From Sphingomonas sp. Leaf34 (GTDB lineage: Bacteria > Pseudomonadota > Alphaproteobacteria > Sphingomonadales > Sphingomonadaceae), in NCBI RefSeq assembly GCF_001421805.1, contig NZ_LMLC01000005.1, positions 464,389 through 528,388 on the forward strand: a stretch of 64,000 nt of DNA. Reading direction: 5' to 3'. The translations under genes were made by a program, and so were the position numbers. The notes beneath the pieces were generated by a model, which worked only from the letters and a program-made list of their open reading frames with translations, did no database searches and was not told the origin of the DNA. Shown here piece by piece: positions 25,762-35,486 of the stretch (position 1 is its first letter; every line of letters begins with the position of its first letter).

Positions 25762-27162
25762 ATGATGCGGGCGACAGGTTGGCTACTTACGGCGGCGGTT
25801 CTCGCCGCGCCCGTCTCGGCGCAGGCCCAATCGCGGCCCGACCAGAAGGCGTTTCTCGGGCTTTACAAGGAACTGGTCGAGACCAACACGACGCTGTCCG
25901 CGGGCAGCTGTACGCAGGCTGCGGCGCAGATCGGCGCGCGGTTGAAGAGCGCGGGCTATGCGGATTCCGACATCACCTATTTCTCGGTGCCCGAGCATCC
26001 CAAGGACGGCGGGCTGGTCGCGGTGCTCAAAGGATCGGACGCAAGCGTCAAGCCGATGCTGCTGCTCGCGCATCTCGACGTGGTCGAGGCCAAGCGCGAG
26101 GACTGGGTGCGCGATCCGTTCACGCTGATCGAGGAGGGCGGCTATTATTATGCGCGCGGCACCGTCGATGACAAGGCGCAGGCGGCGATCTGGTCCGACG
26201 CGATGATCCGCTTCAAGACGTCCGGGTACAAGCCCAGGCGCACGATCAAGCTGGCGCTGACCTGCGGCGAGGAGACCACGTTCGCGTGGAACGGCGCGCA
26301 GTATCTGGCGAAATCGAAGCCCGACCTGATCGCGGCGGAGTTTGCGCTGAACGAAGGTGGCGGCGGGCGGCTCGACGACAGCGGCAAGCGCCAGTTGCTG
26401 GCGATCCAGGTCGGCGAGAAGGCTGCGCAGAACTACACGTTCCTTGCCACCAATCCCGGCGGACACAGCTCGCAGCCGACGCCGGAGAACGCGATCTACG
26501 AACTCGCCGATGCGGTGAAGGCGGTGCAGGGCTATGAATTCCCGGTGACGTTCACCGACACGACCAGGGCGTTCTTCACGGCCAGCGCGAAGGCGATGCC
26601 GGGCGAGATGGGGAGCGCGATCACGGCGTTGCTCGCCAATCCGGAGGACAAGGCGGCGGATGCGATCGTCAGCCGCGACAAGGCGATGCATTCGACGCTG
26701 CGCACGACCTGCGTGGCGACGCTGCTGAGCGCAGGGCATGCGGAGAACGCGCTGCCGCAGCGCGCGACCGCGAACATCAACTGCCGGATCTTTCCGGGGG
26801 AGACGGTCGACGGCACGCTCGCCAAGCTGAAGGAGCTGGCGGGCGCGAAGGTGACGGTGACCGCGAACCAGCCGGTGCGCCCGACCGCAATCCCGCCGAC
26901 GCTCGATCCGAAGATCATGGGCCCCGTGGCGAAGGTCGCGGCGAAGCATTTTCCGGGGCTGCCGATCCTGCCGATGATGTCGACGGGCGCGACCGACGGC
27001 ATCTTCTTCGAGGCGATCGGGATCCCCGTCTACGGCGTGCCGGGGATGTTCATCGACAAGGACATGGGCGGGATCCACGGGCTGAATGAGCGGATCCGCG
27101 TGGCGTCGCTCTACGACGGCCGCGATTATCTGTTCGATCTGGTGAAGGCGTTCGCGGGGTGA
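25762..27162 (+). CDS. M20 family metallopeptidase, secreted
   Basis: The 466-residue protein has a signal peptide (to about residue 22) and the M20 zinc sites: LLLAHLDVVEA (His104, Asp106), GTVDDKAQ (Asp136) and CGEET (Glu170-Glu171). A dimerisation insert follows, and IHGLNERI near the end holds the last metal His. It probably trims peptides in the periplasm, as do the S10, M28 and aspartyl peptidases nearby. Tandem ATGs at 25762 and 25765 share AAAGGGG upstream; either may be used. Confidence 0.9.
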   Translation: MMRATGWLLTAAVLAAPVSAQAQSRPDQKAFLGLYKELVETNTTLSAGSCTQAAAQIGARLKSAGYADSDITYFSVPEHPKDGGLVAVLKGSDASVKPMLLLAHLDVVEAKREDWVRDPFTLIEEGGYYYARGTVDDKAQAAIWSDAMIRFKTSGYKPRRTIKLALTCGEETTFAWNGAQYLAKSKPDLIAAEFALNEGGGGRLDDSGKRQLLAIQVGEKAAQNYTFLATNPGGHSSQPTPENAIYELADAVKAVQGYEFPVTFTDTTRAFFTASAKAMPGEMGSAITALLANPEDKAADAIVSRDKAMHSTLRTTCVATLLSAGHAENALPQRATANINCRIFPGETVDGTLAKLKELAGAKVTVTANQPVRPTAIPPTLDPKIMGPVAKVAAKHFPGLPILPMMSTGATDGIFFEAIGIPVYGVPGMFIDKDMGGIHGLNERIRVASLYDGRDYLFDLVKAFAG

Positions 27163-27170
27163 CCCCGAAT

Positions 27171-27320
27171 CCCTCTCCCCTCGGGGGGTGAGGGAGGGAG
27201 GATCCCTAGGCGACGGAAGGGTGAGGGGCGGTGGGATCAGCGTCCCGAGCCTCACGCCCCTCTCCCTTCCCACCCGGCTTCGCCGTGCGGGCCCCTTCCC
27301 TCCCCCCGGAGGGGAGAGGG
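27171..27320. repeat. Palindromic repeat, family B variant, between M20 and kup
   Basis: The ends are CCCTCTCCCCTCGGGGGG and CCCCCCGGAGGGGAGAGGG. The internal part (GGCGACGGAAGGGTGAGGGG and inverse) is longer than in other copies. It ends 3 bp from the kup stop codon and fills the whole gap between these convergent genes. Confidence 0.7.
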
Positions 27321-27323
27321 AGT

Positions 27324-29315
27324 TTAGACGGTGACCTGTTCGCCTAGCTCGAGCACCTTGCCGGGGGGGATCTTCAAAAAGTCGGTCGGGTCGCTGGCGT
27401 TGCGCTGCAGGAACAGGAAGATCCGGTCCTGCCACGGCGGCATGCCCTTTTCCGCATCGGGCTTCAGCGTGTTGCGGCCGATGAAGAACGAGGTGCGCAT
27501 CGGGTCGAGCCCGAGCTGCTCGGTCTTGTTGCCCACCCCGAGATCGCGCGGCACGTCGGGCGATTCCATGAAGCCATAGGTCAGCACGACGATCGAGAAA
27601 TTGTCGTCGACACGCTCGACCTTGGCGCGGCTCGCCTCGTCGACGAACGGGCGGTCGGCGGTGCGGATGCTGACGATCAGGTTGCGCTCGTGCAGCACCT
27701 TGTTGTGCTTGAGGTTGTGCAGCAGCGCGCCCGGCGTCGCATGCGGGTTCGCGGTCAGGAACACCGCGGTCCCCGAGACGCGCTCGGGCGGGCGCTTCTC
27801 CAGCGCGGCGGCGAGGTCGCTGAGCGGGATGCTCTGGCGCTTCTCGAACGCGCTGACGATCTTCTTGCCGCGGACCCAGGTGTAGATGATGAGGCCGATC
27901 GACGCGGCGATCACGAGCGGCACCCAGCCGCCCTCGATCACGCGGAGGATGTTCGCGCCGAAGAAGATCAGGTCGAGCGTCAGGAACGGCAGGATCGCCG
28001 CCAGCGCCAGCGGGCGCGACCAGTTCCAGCGATGCCGCACGACGATGTAGGCGAGCAGCGTGGTGACGACCATCGTGCCGGTCACCGCGATGCCGTACGC
28101 CGCGGCCATCGCCGACGACGTCTTGAACTGGATCACCAGCACCAGCACGCCGATCAGCAACAGCCAGTTGATCGCCGGAAGATAGATCTGGCCGGCGAAC
28201 ACCGCGGAGGTCTGACGGATGCGCAGGCGGGGGAGCAGGCCGAGCTGGATCGCCTGCTGCGTGAGGCTGAACGCGCCGGTGATGACCGCCTGGCTGGCGA
28301 TCACGGTCGCAAAGCCTGCGAGGATGATCAGCGCGGGGCGCAGCGATTCGGGCGCCATCAGGAAGAACCAGTCCTGATTGACGAAGGGAATGCCCTGCCG
28401 CGCCGCATCTTCTAGCTTGGCGAGCGCGAACGCGCCCTGCCCCAGATAATTGAGCGCGAGCGCGGGGAACACGAGGAAGAACCAGCCGATGCGGATCGGC
28501 AGCTTGCCGAAATGGCCCATGTCCGCGGTCAGCGCTTCCGCACCGGTGACGGTCAGGAACACCGCACCGAGCACGAACAGCCCGGTGACGCCGTGCGTGG
28601 CGAGGAACGAAATGCCATAGGTCGGCAGGAACACGCGGACGATCGAGGGCTCGTCGGCGATGTGCCAGATTCCGAGCGCGCCGATCGTGACGAACCAGAG
28701 GATGCAGACCGGGCCGAACAGCTTCGACACCTGCGCGGTGCCGCGCGACTGGATCATGAACAGCGCGATCAGGATGCCGATCGTCAACGCGCGCACCACG
28801 CCCTCGTTGAAGATGTGTGCCGCGCTCGGGATCGTCCGCAGCCCCTCCATTGCGGACAGCACCGACAGCGCCGGCGTGATGATTGCATCGCCGTAGAACA
28901 GCGACGCCCCCGCCGCGCCGAGCACGATCGCGATGCGCGACCGCATGCCGAGCGCGCGACGGGCCAGCGCAGCAAGCGCCAGTACGCCGCCCTCGCCCTG
29001 GTTGTCCGCGCGCATCAGGAAGATGACGTATTTGACGGTGACGACGAGGAACAGCGACCAGAGCGCGAGGCTCAGCACGCCGAGGATCTCGCTCGGGTCG
29101 ATGCCACCCGCCGACGTCTGGCCCAGCGCTTCGCGGAACGCGTAGAGCGGGCTGGTGCCGATATCGCCGAACACGACGCCGATCGCGCCGACGGTCAGCG
29201 CGGCCAGCGCCGGATGAGGATGCAGATGCGCCGCGGACAGATCGGCCGGCGCCGATTGATCGGCGGTCGGTTCGGTCACAACTGCGGTCTGGGGTGTTCC
29301 GGCTACGGACGTCAT
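27324..29315 (-). CDS. kup: Low-affinity potassium transporter Kup
   Basis: The 663-residue protein has a Pro/Ala-rich N-terminus, about twelve membrane spans and a C-terminal cytoplasmic domain of about 200 residues, the usual KUP/HAK layout and length (620-680). Key stretches are GVVFGDIGTSPLYAFRE (about 46-62), YGDAIITPALSVLSAMEG and FALAKLEDAARQG. Kup imports K+ with protons. It is divergent from pdeM with 135 bp between the starts; I see no clear riboswitch there. Confidence 0.96.
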   Translation of the reverse strand: MTSVAGTPQTAVVTEPTADQSAPADLSAAHLHPHPALAALTVGAIGVVFGDIGTSPLYAFREALGQTSAGGIDPSEILGVLSLALWSLFLVVTVKYVIFLMRADNQGEGGVLALAALARRALGMRSRIAIVLGAAGASLFYGDAIITPALSVLSAMEGLRTIPSAAHIFNEGVVRALTIGILIALFMIQSRGTAQVSKLFGPVCILWFVTIGALGIWHIADEPSIVRVFLPTYGISFLATHGVTGLFVLGAVFLTVTGAEALTADMGHFGKLPIRIGWFFLVFPALALNYLGQGAFALAKLEDAARQGIPFVNQDWFFLMAPESLRPALIILAGFATVIASQAVITGAFSLTQQAIQLGLLPRLRIRQTSAVFAGQIYLPAINWLLLIGVLVLVIQFKTSSAMAAAYGIAVTGTMVVTTLLAYIVVRHRWNWSRPLALAAILPFLTLDLIFFGANILRVIEGGWVPLVIAASIGLIIYTWVRGKKIVSAFEKRQSIPLSDLAAALEKRPPERVSGTAVFLTANPHATPGALLHNLKHNKVLHERNLIVSIRTADRPFVDEASRAKVERVDDNFSIVVLTYGFMESPDVPRDLGVGNKTEQLGLDPMRTSFFIGRNTLKPDAEKGMPPWQDRIFLFLQRNASDPTDFLKIPPGKVLELGEQVTV

Positions 29316-29450
29316 GGCGCGAAGAGCGCTCCTCCTGATGGGACGGCGCGCTTTACGCCGATTGGGGGCATGCGCAAGTCCTGCCGACCTGTTGCCGCTT
29401 TGACGCGAAGGCGGGTTGATTCACCGCGCGCACAGCGGCATGGCAGGCGA

Positions 29451-30113
29451 ATGGTTCCCTTTTCGTTCGGCGGACATGCGCTTCTGGCGTTGGCGCAAGG
29501 CGCGCTGTTCTGGCCGGAGCGGCGCGCGCTGCTGGTCGCCGACCTGCATTTCGAGAAGGCGAGCTGGTTCGCGCGGTCGGGCCAGATGCTGCCCCCCTAT
29601 GATTCGATTGCGACGCTGGCCGATCTGACCGCGCTGATCGCGGCGACCGGCGCGCGCGAAGTCTGGTGCCTGGGCGACAGCTTTCACGACAGCGACGGGT
29701 GCGAGCGCTTGCCGCCGCGCGCGCAGGCCATGCTCCAGGCGATGACGCAGGCCACGCGCTGGACGTGGATCACGGGCAATCACGATCCGGCGATCCTCGA
29801 CCGGTGCGGCGGGACCGTGGTGGACGAGGTCGTCGTCGACGGGCTGATGCTACGCCACGAGGCGGACCGCGCGGAGACGCGGCCCGAACTGTCGGGGCAT
29901 TTCCACCCGAAGCTGCGGCTGCGCGTGCGCGGCAAATCGGTGGCGCGGCGGTGCTTCGTGGCAACCGCGACGAAGCTGATCCTGCCTGCGTTCGGATCGC
30001 TGACCGGGGGGCTGGATGTCGACCACCCCGAGATCGTCCGCGCGGTCGGGGCGGGCGCGGAGGCGATGGTGCCGGTGGCGGACCGGATGCTGCGGTTTCC
30101 GGTTGCGGCCTGA
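29451..30113 (+). CDS. pdeM: Ligase-associated DNA-damage response endonuclease PdeM
   Basis: The 220-residue calcineurin-like phosphoesterase carries the metal motifs in order: VADLHFEK (Asp, His), CLGDSFHD, ITGNHDP and LSGHFHPK. PdeM is the metallophosphatase member of the ligase/exonuclease/helicase module. Here it stands apart from the other three, with the helicase ending 4.9 kb before. The ATG at 29451 (MVPFSFGG) follows GGCAGGCGA. It has no immediate partner in its own direction. Confidence 0.9.
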   Translation: MVPFSFGGHALLALAQGALFWPERRALLVADLHFEKASWFARSGQMLPPYDSIATLADLTALIAATGAREVWCLGDSFHDSDGCERLPPRAQAMLQAMTQATRWTWITGNHDPAILDRCGGTVVDEVVVDGLMLRHEADRAETRPELSGHFHPKLRLRVRGKSVARRCFVATATKLILPAFGSLTGGLDVDHPEIVRAVGAGAEAMVPVADRMLRFPVAA

Positions 30114-30143
30114 ATCGGGTCGCTACTCGGGGCTCTAGGCCAC

Positions 30144-30246
30144 CACCCCGGCGGAGGCCGGGGCCCAATTGCGGGCCGCGTGTAACGGAGGATGGTCCGC
30201 GGTTACTTAAGCCTTCCCACTTGGGCCCCGCCCTTCGCCGGGGTGG
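30144..30246. repeat. Palindromic repeat, family A copy 4
   Basis: The ends are CACCCCGGCGGAGGCCGGGG and near inverse CCCCGCCCTTCGCCGGGGTG. The core contains TGTAACGGAGGATGG and GGTTAC. It lies between the convergent pdeM and msrA genes. Confidence 0.85.
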
Positions 30247-30270
30247 ATCATTGGGAAAGCTGGTAGTCTC

Positions 30271-30942
30271 TCAGCTCGAAATCGTCGGAAACGCTGCGCG
30301 GAATGCGGCGAGCTTGGGCTTGTCCCATGTTACCACATAGGGATGCGTCGGGTTCCGGTCGGCGAAGTTCTGGTGATACGCCTCAGCCGGATAGAAGGCG
30401 CCGGTTTCGAGCTTTGTCACGATCGGGCCGGAGAACGCGCGCGTCGCACCTAGCTGCGCGATGTACGCACGGGCGACCTGCGCCTGCGCGGGCGACTGCG
30501 GGAAGATCGCCGAGCGATAGCTGGTGCCGCTGTCGGGGCCCTGCCGGTTCAGCGTCGTCGGATCATGCGCGATCGAGAAATAGACTCGGAGCAGCGTGCC
30601 ATAGCTCACGACTCGGGGATCATAGGCGATCCGGATCGCTTCGGCATGGCGGGTCGTCTCGGCGGAAACCTGATCGTAGGTCGCGGTGGCCTTGGTGCCG
30701 CCTGCATAGCCGGTCGTGACCGTCTTCACGCCCTTCACATGCTCGAACACCGCCTCCATCGTCCAGAAGCAGCCGCCGGCGAGCACCGCGGTCTGGATAC
30801 CGGGCGCGGGCGGCAGGTCGGTCTTGACGGCGGGGATGACGACGGCGCGGGCGCCTTGCGCTGCACCGGTGGCAAGAATCGCACCGGCGATACCGACGGC
30901 GGCGAGCGTGGCGATGAGCGGCTTTTTCATGTTTAGATACAT
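30271..30942 (-). CDS. msrA: Peptide methionine-S-sulfoxide reductase, exported
   Basis: The 223-residue protein is MsrA with an N-terminal signal or anchor (about 6-30), so it probably works in the periplasm. The catalytic motif is AGGCFWTMEAVFEHVKGV (Cys58); GYAGG, HAEAIRIAYDP and QNF stretches also match. It reduces the S-isomer of oxidised methionine in proteins. I choose the ATG at 30942, which has GGAG ten bases before; another ATG four codons later and a TTG upstream are weaker. Confidence 0.92.
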   Translation of the reverse strand: MYLNMKKPLIATLAAVGIAGAILATGAAQGARAVVIPAVKTDLPPAPGIQTAVLAGGCFWTMEAVFEHVKGVKTVTTGYAGGTKATATYDQVSAETTRHAEAIRIAYDPRVVSYGTLLRVYFSIAHDPTTLNRQGPDSGTSYRSAIFPQSPAQAQVARAYIAQLGATRAFSGPIVTKLETGAFYPAEAYHQNFADRNPTHPYVVTWDKPKLAAFRAAFPTISS

Positions 30943-30979
30943 GGGGTTGCCGCTCCGTTTCGCCAAGCCGTCCGGGTGT

Positions 30980-31126
30980 TTATCGCGTGGTGGACGCGCT
31001 GTGTTCGAAATGGCTTGCGAAGGTCTGGCGGGCTTCAGCGGGCTGCAGCGCGAGCAAGCCGATGGCGCCGAGGACGAAACCGCCGCTGAACTGCCAGAAG
31101 AAACTCGACTTTACGATGCTGCGCAT
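30980..31126 (-). CDS. Small hypothetical membrane protein
   Basis: The 48-residue frame starts MRSIVKSSFFWQFSGGF and has one hydrophobic stretch (about 8-27), then a short polar tail. The family is unknown, although its look (basic start, one helix, PAEA tail) is like other small sphingomonad membrane proteins. The ribosome site is weak. A longer start at 31177 is possible. It lies just upstream of msrA on the same strand. Confidence 0.45.
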   Translation of the reverse strand: MRSIVKSSFFWQFSGGFVLGAIGLLALQPAEARQTFASHFEHSASTTR

Positions 31127-31343
31127 GATGCGATCCCAATGAAACCAAGTGATGACGCCAACCGGATGGGTTAGCATCAGCTACGAACCGGCATGTCGTA
31201 GAGATGCCGGCCAACCACAATGTCGTTTTTAGAAACTCTCGATTAACGCGGCGTGGCCGATGCGTTCATCGTGCAGCAGGGATCTCCCGGCAGGATTGCC
31301 GGGCGATGTCGCCGCGTTTCCGAAATGTTGCTCCAGCCGCAAA

Positions 31344-31468
31344 TCCTCTCCCGCCAGGGGGAGGTGTCGCCGAAAGGTGGCGGAGGGGGAGGACACGGAG
31401 CAGAGGTTATTCCTTTCCTCCCCCTCCGTCTGGCAAGGGCCAGCCACCTCCCCCTTGCGGGGGAGGAT
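31344..31468. repeat. Palindromic repeat, family B copy 3
   Basis: The ends are CCTCTCCCGCCAGGGGGAGG and near inverse. The core is GGACACGGAGCAGAGG, shared with copy 1 at 5640. It ends 7 bp from the stop of the aminotransferase. The rest of the gap (31178-31343) shows nothing I can name. Confidence 0.85.
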
Positions 31469-31475
31469 CAGGCAG

Positions 31476-32726
<1,251 letters not shown>

Positions 32727-34487
32727 CTATACGCCCCGGGTGACCGATTTCGCAACCGCAACAATCGCCGGAATGAGGCCACGGACCGCATTTCCGATGA
32801 AGAAACCGCCCGTGAGGTCGGCGCGAGTGAGCGGCACCTCGATCGCGCGCGCCGATTCGAGCATTTCGGCGCGGAGAATACCGGGGAGCAGGCCATGCCG
32901 TAGCGGCGGAGTCGCAAGCACGTCGCCGCGCGGCACGAACAGCGAGGTGAAGCTGCCTTCGGTCAGGAAGCCGTCGGCATCCTCGAACACGACCTCGAAC
33001 GTTCCTGCGTCCTTGCGCGCCGCGTCGTAGAAGCCGCGCGCGCTCGTCTTGTGGCGCAGGCGAAAGTCGGCGGGCCCGACCGGCAGCGGAACGATCGCGA
33101 CGTGCGCCTCGGCCGGCGAGTGCGGCAGCGGTGCCGCCTCGATCGCGATCGCGCCCGACGGGCTGAGCAGCAGGCGGATCCGGCGGGGGCCGCGCAACCG
33201 GAAGGTCGCGGCCTGCAGCTCGTTGCGCGCGGTGTGGCGATCGAAGGTGAAACCGAGCCGCTCCGCACTCGCCTTCATCCGTGCGAGATGCGCTTCGAGG
33301 CGGGTGAGCCCGTCTTCGGGATCGAATGCCATCGTCTCGATCAGGTCGAAGGGGCGCTGGCCGGCGGTGACGAACGCGCCCTTGGCGTGGCATTCCGCCC
33401 ACTCGGCGTCGGCCGCGCTGTCGGCGACGATGCCCGAACCGAGACTCATCGCGGCCGCACCGTCCTCGATCGCGATCGTGCGGATCGCGACATTGAAGAT
33501 CGCATCGCCACTCGGATCGAAGCGACCGATCGCGCCGGTGTAGATGCCGCGGGTGCGCGCGTGTTCGACCTCGGCGATGACCTCCATCGCGCGTTGCTTG
33601 GGCGCGCCGGTGATCGAGCCGCACGGGAACAGCGCGGCGAGCACGTCGACCGCGTCGCAATCGGGCTTGCGCGTGGCAGTGACGGTCGAGGTCATCTGGT
33701 GGACGGTCGGATAGGTCTCGACGGTGAACAGGTCGGGGACCGCGACGTGGGTCGCGACGCGCGACAGGTCGTTGCGCATCAGATCGACGATCATCAGGTT
33801 TTCGGCGCGCTGCTTCGGGTCGGCCGCGAGCGCCTCGGCCAGTGCGCGGTCGATCTCGGGCGTGTCGCCGCGTGGTGCCGTTCCCTTCATCGGGCGGCAG
33901 GTGAGCGTGTCGCCGTCGAGCGCGAAGAACAGTTCGGGGGAGAGCGACAGGAAGCGCGTCTCGCCGGTGTCGATCAGCGCGCCATAGCCCGCGCCGGCCT
34001 GGCGGCGGAGCCGGGCGTAGAGCGCGAGGGGGTCGCCGACGAACGGCACGGTCGCGGCGAAGGTGAGGTTCGCTTGGTAGATGTCGCCCGCCGCGATCAG
34101 CTCGAGCACGCGCTTCAGGCTGACGTCGTAGGTGTCGCGGTCGATATGCGGCCGGGGTGCGCCGGTCCACGCCCCGGCGGGATCGGGGAGCAGCGCGGCG
34201 ACGTCGTGCGCGGCGATCGTCTCGTACCCGGCGAACAGGCCGAACCAGAGCAGCGGACCCTCGGTGCGGACATCGACGGGCTTCGATGCAAGCGCAGCGC
34301 CGGCTTCGTAGGTCAGGTAGCCGGCGGCGTGGAGAGCGTCCGCACGGGCGGCGCGCAGCGCGTCGAGCGCGGGGCGGACTTCGGCGAGCGTATCGGCGCG
34401 GACGATCCGGATAGGATCGCGGTACAGCCGGGCTGGAGCCCCGCCCTCGCGGGCGTCGTCGAGCAAAACGAAGGGCGCAGTCCACAT
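32727..34487 (-). CDS. pabB: Fused aminodeoxychorismate synthase component I and aminodeoxychorismate lyase (PabB-PabC)
   Basis: The 586-residue protein joins two enzymes of 4-aminobenzoate (folate) synthesis. The N-terminal chorismate-binding domain (about 1-350) has GDIYQANLTF, RPMKGTAPRGDTP, LIVDLMRNDL-type and CGSITGAPK motifs. The C-terminal class IV aminotransferase (about 370-586) has RHKTSARGFYD and LTEGSFTSLF, the pattern of PabC. It needs a glutamine amidotransferase (PabA), which is not in the window. I start at the ATG at 34487. Confidence 0.92.
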   Translation of the reverse strand: MWTAPFVLLDDAREGGAPARLYRDPIRIVRADTLAEVRPALDALRAARADALHAAGYLTYEAGAALASKPVDVRTEGPLLWFGLFAGYETIAAHDVAALLPDPAGAWTGAPRPHIDRDTYDVSLKRVLELIAAGDIYQANLTFAATVPFVGDPLALYARLRRQAGAGYGALIDTGETRFLSLSPELFFALDGDTLTCRPMKGTAPRGDTPEIDRALAEALAADPKQRAENLMIVDLMRNDLSRVATHVAVPDLFTVETYPTVHQMTSTVTATRKPDCDAVDVLAALFPCGSITGAPKQRAMEVIAEVEHARTRGIYTGAIGRFDPSGDAIFNVAIRTIAIEDGAAAMSLGSGIVADSAADAEWAECHAKGAFVTAGQRPFDLIETMAFDPEDGLTRLEAHLARMKASAERLGFTFDRHTARNELQAATFRLRGPRRIRLLLSPSGAIAIEAAPLPHSPAEAHVAIVPLPVGPADFRLRHKTSARGFYDAARKDAGTFEVVFEDADGFLTEGSFTSLFVPRGDVLATPPLRHGLLPGILRAEMLESARAIEVPLTRADLTGGFFIGNAVRGLIPAIVAVAKSVTRGV

Positions 34488-34567
34488 CGTTGCGACTGTT
34501 GCACGGGCCGCGGTGCAAATCGCAAGCGGCGATTGCTCCAACCGATGCGCTATCCTATTTCGAGGCC

Positions 34568-35227
34568 ATGACAAATCCTCCCCTCCGCGCCGCGATCGTC
34601 CCCGTCACGCCGATCCAGCAGAACTGCACCATCATCTGGTGCACCGCGACGATGAAGGCGGCGGTGATCGATCCGGGCGGCGACCTGCCGCGGATCATGG
34701 CGGCGGTCGAACAGGCGGGCGTGACGGTCGAGAAGATCCTGCTGACGCATGGTCATATCGACCATGCCGGCGGCGCCAAGCGGCTGTCGAACGATCTGGG
34801 CGTGCCGATCGAGGGGCCGCACGAGGCGGACCGGTTCTGGTTGCAGCGGCTCGATCAGGACGGGCCGAAATACGGCATCAGCGGCGTGAATTTCGAGCCC
34901 GACCGGTGGCTGGTCGAGGGCGACACCGTGTTGGTCGGCGACCTCGTGCTCGATGTGTACGAGACGCCGGGGCATACCGAGGGGCATGTGATCTTCCACC
35001 ACGCGCCGTCGAAGTTCGCACAGGTCGGCGACGTGCTGTTCCAGGGGTCGGTTGGGCGGTCGGACATGCCGGGCGGGAATCATCAGGTGCTGGTGAAGTC
35101 GATCGTCGAGAAATTGTGGCCGCTGGGGAGCGATACGAGCTTCATCCCGGGGCATGGGCCGGCGAGCACGTTTGCGCATGAGCGGGCGACGAACATGTTC
35201 GTGAGCGATCGGGCTTTGGCGGCCTGA
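34568..35227 (+). CDS. MBL-fold metallo-hydrolase, glyoxalase II-like
   Basis: The 219-residue protein has the metallo-beta-lactamase metal sites THGHIDHAGGAKRL (about 61-74), TPGHTEGHV (about 137) and PGHGP near residue 203. This pattern and length match hydroxyacylglutathione-hydrolase-like proteins (YcbL group). The natural substrate is unknown. The ATG at 34568 is divergent from pabB, with 80 bp between starts. Two palindromic repeats follow the stop. Confidence 0.88.
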   Translation: MTNPPLRAAIVPVTPIQQNCTIIWCTATMKAAVIDPGGDLPRIMAAVEQAGVTVEKILLTHGHIDHAGGAKRLSNDLGVPIEGPHEADRFWLQRLDQDGPKYGISGVNFEPDRWLVEGDTVLVGDLVLDVYETPGHTEGHVIFHHAPSKFAQVGDVLFQGSVGRSDMPGGNHQVLVKSIVEKLWPLGSDTSFIPGHGPASTFAHERATNMFVSDRALAA

Positions 35228-35249
35228 CGTCCGTTCGCAAACCTACCCC

Positions 35250-35326
35250 TTCCCCCGCGGAGGCGAGAGCCCAGGGTATCAGGCGGTGGCGTTCGTGACC
35301 CTGGACGCCCGCCTTCGCGGGAAAAC
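35250..35326. repeat. Palindromic repeat, family C copy 3
   Basis: Imperfect inverted ends (TTCCCCCGCGGAGGCGAG and CGCCCGCCTTCGCGGGAA) enclose AGCCCAGGGT and ACCCTGG. It stands in tandem with a family A copy, 37 bp away. Confidence 0.7.
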
Positions 35327-35363
35327 AGGAAGGGGCTGAAGAGGCGCCGCCTCCCAGCCGCCC

Positions 35364-35466
35364 CACCCCGGCGGAGGCCGGGGCCCAATTGGGGGGCGAC
35401 GATTGGCGAAGGTGGCGCTCCGTTACAGCAACCTTTCCAATTGGGCCCCGGCCTTCGCCGGGGTGG
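35364..35466. repeat. Palindromic repeat, family A copy 5
   Basis: The ends are CACCCCGGCGGAGGCCGGGG and its inverse with GCCCAATTGG adjoining. The core includes GCTCCGTTACAGCAACC, in the orientation of copy 3. It lies between the MBL gene and the M28 peptidase gene, which converge. Confidence 0.88.
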
Positions 35467-35486
35467 TAGTGCGCGTGGGCTAGATC

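Noticed and set aside
28512..29450. Upstream extension of the PdeM frame across kup
   Set aside because: The extra 313 codons lie antisense to kup and give low-complexity charged sequence; PdeM begins at the ATG at 29451.
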